Assembly (NCBI GenBank): GCA_947568835.1
Contig: OX387604.1
Coordinates: 17,451,076-17,515,075 of the forward strand
DNA: 64,000 nucleotides
DNA from: Protonemura montana
Taxonomy: Eukaryota; Arthropoda; Insecta; Plecoptera; Nemouridae
Reading direction: 5' to 3'
The position numbers and the translations under genes were made by a program. Below the pieces are notes generated by a model. That model saw nothing but the letters and a program-made list of their open reading frames with translations, had not been told where the DNA came from and did no database searches. Below are positions 59,001 through 64,000 of this stretch, in pieces. The stretch's first letter is position 1. Each line of letters starts with the position of its first letter.

Positions 59001-60199
59001 AGCGCTACCTGAAGCGCAAATTAAACTGGATTATTTTGGGTGTTAACATATATTGGTGATGGTAATCAATCGTTTCAGTTTCTTTGAAGTTTGTATACAA
59101 GGACATTATTTATTTGCCTTCTGTTCTACAACAGAAATCCATGTCTCAATTAATTGAAACCCCTACTGAAAGATGATAATATCAACAACTTTGTAAAATA
59201 AAAAAAAACTACCAACAGATTCGCACAATAGAATTCTAGCGCGGCGGGAAAGTACAGCGGTATTACAATTAATTCTAACGGATGAAATGCCATCTTTTAT
59301 CTTCCCATACCTTTCTGAATCCAGCAAACATCCTTGCCACTTGCTTGGACTGTTTTCTGGCAGTGCACACAAGAACAAGCCAATACGGAAACAGTCTGTG
59401 GTGTCTGCAGAGAAGCTCTGCTATCGTCTTGGAAGGCCCCTCGGGGGTCTTGCTTCCTACGGCGATCAAGATTAAATCAGTGTCAAGTCATAACAACTCT
59501 GGAGTAGCGACATTGTCAAATCAATGGGTTCTGCAGATCGTGGAAGGAAGAAAGCGTTTCACGAAGGTAGTTTTTCAAGCAATCTCAGTGATTGTAAAAA
59601 CCTTCAGGAGAAAATCTACTACATGCACAGAAACGAGTTTTTCCGTTCCATCTCATTCGTCCCTCCGTATCAGCAGCCCATCGAAACTTACCTGACGGCA
59701 AACTGCAGCCCACCTCCATCTCATCAATCGAATCCACAAGCAGGAACAGCGTCTGTTCCGGTGGCTCGATTTCACAGATCGGAAGAACCACAGCTTTCTT
59801 AAACCCCTCGTCCGGATCTTTGTCTAGCGAGTTGGGCAGAAGCGCCGTTAACACTGTCAAGTCTTTGGTAACCTTCTCCGCGTAACTCTCGACCCCCGGC
59901 GAGCTGGGCGACACATCGTTGCGGTTGTGATTGACCATCAACTGCGCCACCAGACTCAAGATGAACTGCGCCGGAGATAGGGTGGCTGCGTCATGTGCAC
60001 AGCAGAAATGAAATGCCAGCAGGCGATTGTGCAGCGCGCTAGCTCGCGCATCGCCGCGTCCTGGCTGCACGATATGCCGGCACAATGCCGTCTTGCCGGC
60101 ACCGGCACCGCCGACGATCATCGTGCCGCTCGGTTGTTCCAGCGAGTGTGCCAATTTTGCGAGCGCCCATTGGCGACAATGGAACCGTTTGCCGTCCAT
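45295..60199 (-). CDS. ANKRD50: ANKRD50 orthologue: P-loop NTPase plus ankyrin-repeat scaffold, 20 exons
   Basis: Vertebrate ANKRD50 acts with SNX27-retromer in endosome-to-membrane recycling (known). Exons (minus): 60199-59692, 59456-59311, 59008-58838, 57513-57303, 56236-56028, 55434-55228, 54251-54010, 52670-52523, 52102-51931, 51597-51363, 50914-50688, 50340-50242, 49690-49546, 49173-48993, 48455-48242, 47748-47593, 47071-46884, 46207-46003, 45701-45569, 45418-45295. All are GT-AG and in phase; the product is 1306 aa versus about 1429 in human. Start [11 protein letters not shown] matches the GKQFYCREW of vertebrates and has a good context (AAGATGG). A few extra upstream residues cannot be excluded. 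Confidence 0.94.
47593..54251 (-). other. ANKRD50: ANKRD50 ankyrin-repeat array, exons 7-16
   Basis: Residues about 485-1090. After an acidic linker ([20 protein letters not shown]) I count 17 ankyrin repeats, most with the DGRTALxxAAxxGH signature, for example [70 protein letters not shown] and [18 protein letters not shown]. Repeat 6 has the family-specific insertion [16 protein letters not shown] (human ALCVPASKGHASV), a strong orthology marker. The last repeat is irregular ([14 protein letters not shown]). Introns cut within repeats in several phases, so repeats are not one-exon units. The intervening introns contain no recognised genes. Confidence 0.93.
52960..53065 (-). repeat. Possible tRNA-SINE relic in ANKRD50 intron 7
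   Basis: On the minus strand, a GTGATAGCACAGCGGTTTAGAA stretch resembles a Pol III A box (near TRGCNNAGYGG) and a weak B box may follow. Conservation is poor and boundaries are unclear. The rest of this 1.3-kb intron (52671-54009) shows nothing recognisable. Confidence 0.25.
54670..55103 (+). mobile_element. 5S-rRNA-derived SINE (copy 6), full length with target-site duplication
   Basis: Plus strand, antisense in ANKRD50 intron 6. Complete structure: 5S-like head (GGTTTGGCGTGTTGGAAACA, AAGTTAAGCAACACTGCGCT, GAGTCAGGTATTGAATGGGT), then GACCAGTTCTGTTCGGGAGA, GGAAGGGACGTGAAGCCGGT, GACAGGAGTAGGCTACGTGC, a CATCATCATCCTCATCATCA run, CCACTCATTCACCGACGCCA, and TGCGTCGTTAAACACCACAA ending in (TAA)n. 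An identical 15-bp target-site duplication (TAAAATGAAATATAA) flanks it at 54655-54669 and 55104-55118, showing insertion by LINE-type retrotransposition and relative youth. Confidence 0.92.
56581..56602. repeat. Perfect 22-bp palindrome
   Basis: The sequence GCATGTTAATT followed directly by its exact reverse complement, in ANKRD50 intron 4 (56237-57302). It is AT-rich in the centre. It may be chance or a homeodomain-type (TTAATTAA) binding site. Confidence 0.5.
57690..57845 (+). repeat. GC-rich structured element in ANKRD50 intron 3
   Basis: The stretch begins GGCGCTGGTAGCACAGTCGT and about 30 bases later has GGTCGGTCACCAGGCGCC, so GGCGC-GGT pairs with ACC-GGCGCC; an inner CGACC/GGTCG stem is also possible. 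The TGGTAGCACAGTCG part resembles a Pol III A box. A further GC-rich part (GGTCATCGCGACCCTGTATT) follows to about 57845. It may be a tRNA-derived SINE; only one copy is seen here, so the class is open. Confidence 0.35.
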
Positions 60200-60438
60200 C
60201 TTCAAAGTGCTTGTTCTAATTTCTAGCTCATTGCTAACCAGAAGTTTTGAGGTACTGCGATACGTTTTGGTAAGTACTCGCTGACAGTGCGCTACTGGTG
60301 AAAAACTTGGTAACTTGCGTAAGTAATCTTGCGCTAGTGATACTTTGAAAAGGTAACTTCAGATATTGCTTCGATTGTGGTGTGACTACACGTCGTAATT
60401 GACCGAATTCAAGCCTCTATTTGGGAAGCTCTTGAGAT
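60200..60438. promoter_or_regulatory. ANKRD50 5' flank, possible divergent promoter
   Basis: Only 239 bases separate the ANKRD50 ATG (minus) from the ATG of the small secreted-like ORF on the plus strand. No TATA box is evident. If the plus ORF is real, a shared bidirectional promoter must lie here; otherwise this is simply the ANKRD50 promoter and 5' UTR. Confidence 0.35.
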
Positions 60439-60654
60439 ATGATATTTTGCGGTTTACAGCCTATCAGCGTTCTCTTGTGTCTTCTTTTCGCGGTGTCGCC
60501 GTTGTCATCTGTTTCCATGGTCGTCTTCGAGAGGGAAGGCGCTGATGTCACGCCCAGTCACTACACCATCCTGGGAAAGAAGAAAAGCTTGCTCTATTGC
60601 AGTTGCAATTGTTTCGCATGCAACTATCTGAACTCGCACGCAATTTCCCCGTGA
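60439..60654 (+). CDS. Putative small secreted Cys-containing protein (71 aa)
   Basis: Plus-strand ATG-started ORF. The N-terminus MIFCGLQPISVLLCLLFAVS followed by PLSSVS looks like a signal peptide (hydrophobic core about residues 9-19). The mature part is short, with VVFEREGADVTPSHYTIL, a KKK patch and the Cys cluster CSCNCFACN. I recognise no family. It could be a real small secreted peptide gene divergent from ANKRD50, the first exon of a longer gene, or chance. No intron signals or poly(A) site make the case stronger. Confidence 0.25.
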   Translation: MIFCGLQPISVLLCLLFAVSPLSSVSMVVFEREGADVTPSHYTILGKKKSLLYCSCNCFACNYLNSHAISP

Positions 60655-63600
60655 TCTGTTAGGAAGTTGTATAGCTCTAGAAGTTACTGATGTTGAGATG
60701 ATCATCTGAGATGAGAACATGTAGTCTCTCCGTGTCTCAGTCGAGAGAACCGCTCGATCCATCATCGATCACTCAGTTGTAGTAGCGATCGACGGTTGCA
60801 TAGAACACAATGTTCCTGTCTTACCATTCTAGAAGATGAGCCATTTTCATTCTCGTTTACCAAGTACATGAACAATGGTCATTTTGGAGAACTTTGATTT
60901 TACTCTTTTCTGGGTACTTATTCTATCAATTTTGTTTTGTACTTGAAAAATGAATGTGTGGTGTGAGAATTGGGATTATGGATGCTTTGTTTGAAATTAT
61001 TTAATTATGTGTACGATTCAAGTCATCTTAAACTGTTATGATACGCACAAGCGTAAGCTCGTGGGTTAAATGTTTTAACTACTATGTTTAAATGCATCGG
61101 AAAATGTGGGCAGGTAAAAGGAAATAAAAGAGCTACAGCGAAATACAGACACGCAAAGCGAAATGCGGCTCGTACCTGTCTTATTTTACGAGTTCACCCC
61201 AATAGTAATAGAAAAAAACAAGTCTTTTTGTGACTTCTTAAATAGTGTGGTTGCATTACACGTTAACGTGGTCATTCCTTCACCATCTGTTATCAACAAT
61301 TAACAAGGCGAATTTTCACTCTTTCCAGCAAAATCTTTTTCAGCAAATAAAATGCTGCATCTTATCTTTTAGTCCCTGGTTAAAATAGTTTTTCTAAGGT
61401 GATACCATTGCAGGGGGGGGGGGGGGGGGTAATTTTCACGGCATTCACCATCCCTCTAAATGTAATCTAACGTCCGAATGCAAAGAGAAGTTAAGAACCG
61501 TGTTAGCTGTCAACAATAGGAAGAAACTTGACGCGTGCAAGTGTGGCTTACGACCAGAATATCGAATGAAAAGATGAAGCTCGGTATACGAACCGCGGTA
61601 CCCGGCTAACTGGGGAGTTTGATTTCAGTTTAGAATGCTGTTTCTCCAAAATGTACCAATTTTACCTCAAGGGACCGATTTTCGACGGTGTGGTTACTTT
61701 CCATGTAATTTTATTGTTGTCTAAAATTCATCCAACAATTTAGGAGTGCCAACTTTCGAAAATTCAGATGGGTGTCAAGAGAGGAGTCGGGAAACCGTGA
61801 ATTTCAATTTCTGGAGCACGTGCTATCAGTTATGTTTTATGGCATATTTATTCAAATTTTTAGGGTTAAAAGTACGAAGTATTGAAAACAGTACTTAAAA
61901 AATATATTTGTTGCGAAAAAACCAAACTAAAGCGCGATTGATTGATTGGTTTATATTTGGTGTTGAATAAGCACTCGACCAACATGTAACTGTGTGCACA
62001 AGTGCATTATATTGCAACAATTGAGCACAAGTGCATTATTTGCAAAAAAATAAAACAAATAAAAGGTTTCGAAAAATGTGTATGGGTGCCCTAGCCCCCG
62101 GGAACTCCCGAGTCGGCGCCCTTGCAACAGTCGCTGGGCAACAAACCCATACCGAAATTGGCACATTTGATTACAATATCATTGAGTGACACAGATCCAA
62201 CGAATTTTTTCGTACAAAATATCTTAGAAGCAACATTATTGCATTCATTCGCAAATATGAGTTTCCTCTGTTTATAGCAATGAAACAACCCAATGACATC
62301 ATGAGTTAATTAGAACTGTGTCATCAAATTCAAATTCAATTTAAGTGGGTGATTACTGACGTTCTTGTTTCGTATTTTCTGTTTGGTCATTGAGATCAAA
62401 GGACTGCAGATGAAAACACAAAGTCGAACACTTCTCGTATTGCAAAGACTTCAGCTTCGGTTTTGACGAGCTTCTGGGGTATTACTGTCACCTGTAATTA
62501 AATACTAACGCAGGCAAGCGGGAAAATTTGTTGACCTCAACTACGGGGGATGACCTGGATATAAAAATCGATATTACCCTCTTGTAATACTAAGGAACAG
62601 TCAAATCAGATGAATAAATTATTTGTCATACCCTCTCTGCAATAATAAATGTAGGCACTTCGTGCATTTATTTGTTACCATTTATCAGATTATGACTCTG
62701 GAAGGGGTATAACATAGATATTTCGGAGTGGGTCAGGGGTCAAAAGCCGAATCGGGTTGGGGGATGGAAGGTTAGTGAATGGCCAATGCGTATCATGATT
62801 CATGGCTTCTAGCGAGTGTCTTTATAAAAGTATTAAATAAATATGCTGTTATCACCAATGAGCAAAACCTAGGAAATGTATGAAAAAGTACAAAACAACG
62901 CTGTATTTGGCTGTATATCCTTCGATTTTTTCTACCAAACTAGGTACCTAAGCATACCTAGGAGTTAAGCGATGAAATTTGGCGATGAAGTGAAATGTCT
63001 GCTTCACTCTGTTGTTAAAGACCTACATGCATTAACAACCGCGGCGAGGCTGTTTAAACAACGAGCTCGTAGCGAAAAAAGATTCCATAGATACCCAGAA
63101 AAGCATGCTTTTATCTCATGATAACATGTCGCGAGATACACCGCATTCGAATTTTGTTCGCAACAAACCTTCAGTATCTCCTACAGATACGAGTAAAACT
63201 TCGGATTATTTTAAGCCCCGTTGTTTATTCTGTACGCATATACACAATAAACAAGCATGTGCTTTGAACAGCAAAAAACGGAGCTTACCTTTTATTTATA
63301 GATGCAAAGATCGAAGTCTCCCGATCAGACAAGCCGTCACCCTACTGTCACTTTAGGTTCACCTGCGCCTTGTCAGCATACAAAGTTTTTCTGAACCACA
63401 CTTAAAATCGCCACTGATAACGATGTAACCGGCAGTCTAGTAATTCTGGTCATTACCGACTTCATTAATAAAATTTGATCAATTCCATCCCTAGTTTGTG
63501 TTAACAAAAATGCCCTTCCCCCATTTTAGACAAAAACCAAACACCCGGACCAATTAGCTAGTATTTCGGTGCATGAGCAAAAACCACCATACAGAAAGTC

Positions 63601-63775
63601 AGAGTATTTTTAAAGATACTTTGAGAACACTGTGTTCAACACCCAACAGCTCTATCATCACACGCAAATCGCGACGTTCGTTGACGAAAATTCGACATCT
63701 ACTACCTCAAGGCGCTACAGACAAAGCTCTCGAGTAACGACTACGATACTTTAGTGCAGCTACTTGCTAGCAGTC
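60655..63775. other. Intergenic region, no gene recognised
   Basis: Contains a G17 run (61413-61429), a small direct repeat GCACAAGTGCATTAT (about 61996 and 62026), and AT-rich unique sequence. Open frames near 62091 and 63105 lack domain, splice or codon evidence. No SINE copy is present. Confidence 0.55.
61413..61429. repeat. G17 homopolymer
   Basis: Seventeen consecutive G in the intergenic region upstream of ANKRD50. It is the fourth long G/C run in the window; the exact length is uncertain. Confidence 0.85.
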
Positions 63776-63894
63776 TTGACAGTAACTCAGTTGCCAACTT
63801 CTCTCACTGCCGTTTCAATCGCTTCAGTCGTCGGGGACTAGAGCCAAGTCCGAGCTCCGCTGCAAAATTCAAACGTTCACAAAGCGAAGTCAAG
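63776..63894 (+). other. Possible 5' UTR exon of a plus-strand gene extending right
   Basis: A GC-richer stretch (GTCGTCGGGGACTAGAGCCA, CAAGTCCGAGCTCCGCTGCA) ends in AAGTCAAG followed by a strong donor GTAAGA at 63895. No ATG-started long frame lies within it, so it would be a non-coding first exon. The evidence is one donor and composition only. Confidence 0.25.
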
Positions 63895-64000
63895 GTAAGA
63901 TCGTTCGTCTCTTCGACTATTTAATTTTGTGTAGGAAATGAATAAGTCGAATGAATTATATCCTACGAAAAAGAATATATTGGTGAACCAGCTATGTGGT

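Larger units (their letters stand above)
55228..60199 (-). other. ANKRD50: ANKRD50 N-terminal NTPase module, exons 1-6
   Basis: Residues 1-484. The Walker A motif [11 protein letters not shown] has its P-loop at 30-37, and the Walker-B-like [10 protein letters not shown] is at 151-160. Between them is [20 protein letters not shown], matching ANKRD50 LAFHFCRAQDSDTL. Further matches: [16 protein letters not shown] with [51 protein letters not shown], and [20 protein letters not shown]. This is the STAND-type NTPase plus winged-helix region shared with TANC proteins; whether it hydrolyses nucleotide is unknown. Exon 1 alone carries both Walker motifs. Intron 3 (57514-58837) and intron 6 (54252-55227) hold repeats listed separately. 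Confidence 0.92.

Noticed and set aside
63105-63356. 83-codon plus-strand open frame near the right edge
   Set aside because: No domain, signal or splice support; it lies in AT-rich intergenic DNA.
1-64000. CRISPR arrays, bacterial operons, or integrated virus-like elements
   Set aside because: No regularly spaced repeats, no prokaryotic gene organisation, and no capsid, envelope, integrase or LTR signatures seen; the only reverse-transcriptase trace is a LINE.

Overview
This window is animal nuclear DNA, AT-rich outside exons, with GT-AG introns of about 0.1-1.5 kb and one of 13 kb. No bacterial, organellar or viral gene set is visible. The proteins match animal families well enough to call orthologues, but I cannot name the phylum. 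Dispersed 5S-rRNA-derived SINEs, a truncated LINE and foldback elements suggest an invertebrate with a modest repeat load.

All firmly supported genes lie on the minus strand. From right to left they are: an ANKRD50 orthologue (60199-45295, 20 coding exons, 1306 aa) with a P-loop NTPase module, 17 ankyrin repeats and a C-terminal PDZ-type ligand; a complete cytosolic phosphoglycerate kinase (43856-41277, 10 exons, 416 aa); and a WDR62/MAPKBP1-family JNK-scaffold gene (36790-4383, 22 coding exons, about 2051 aa). The last is longer than its vertebrate relatives because of one 2.26-kb serine-rich exon. At the left edge an exon of a fourth minus-strand gene (228-1) runs off the window. I rebuilt exon chains by hand from splice signals, reading phase and family similarity; all junctions are phase-consistent and all three reconstructed reading frames close on a stop codon.

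Non-coding layout: 229-4300 is a cluster of foldback (MITE-like) elements with a tRNA-like sequence and a 5S-SINE fragment. The 13-kb first coding intron of the WDR62/MAPKBP1 gene (23605-36709) holds two SINEs, long G/C homopolymers and a perfect hairpin. 36849-41276 and 60200-64000 are intergenic. A small putative secreted ORF (60439-60654, plus strand) and a possible plus-strand first exon (ending near 63894) hint at divergent transcription upstream of ANKRD50.

The genes have unrelated roles: endosomal scaffold, glycolysis and JNK/centrosome scaffold. I see no operon-like logic and no clear candidate for a new biological system. The most notable items are the 5S-derived SINE family, the two-copy inverted foldback family, the conserved KETPL tail of ANKRD50, and the upstream start codons and large serine-rich exon of the WDR62/MAPKBP1 gene.
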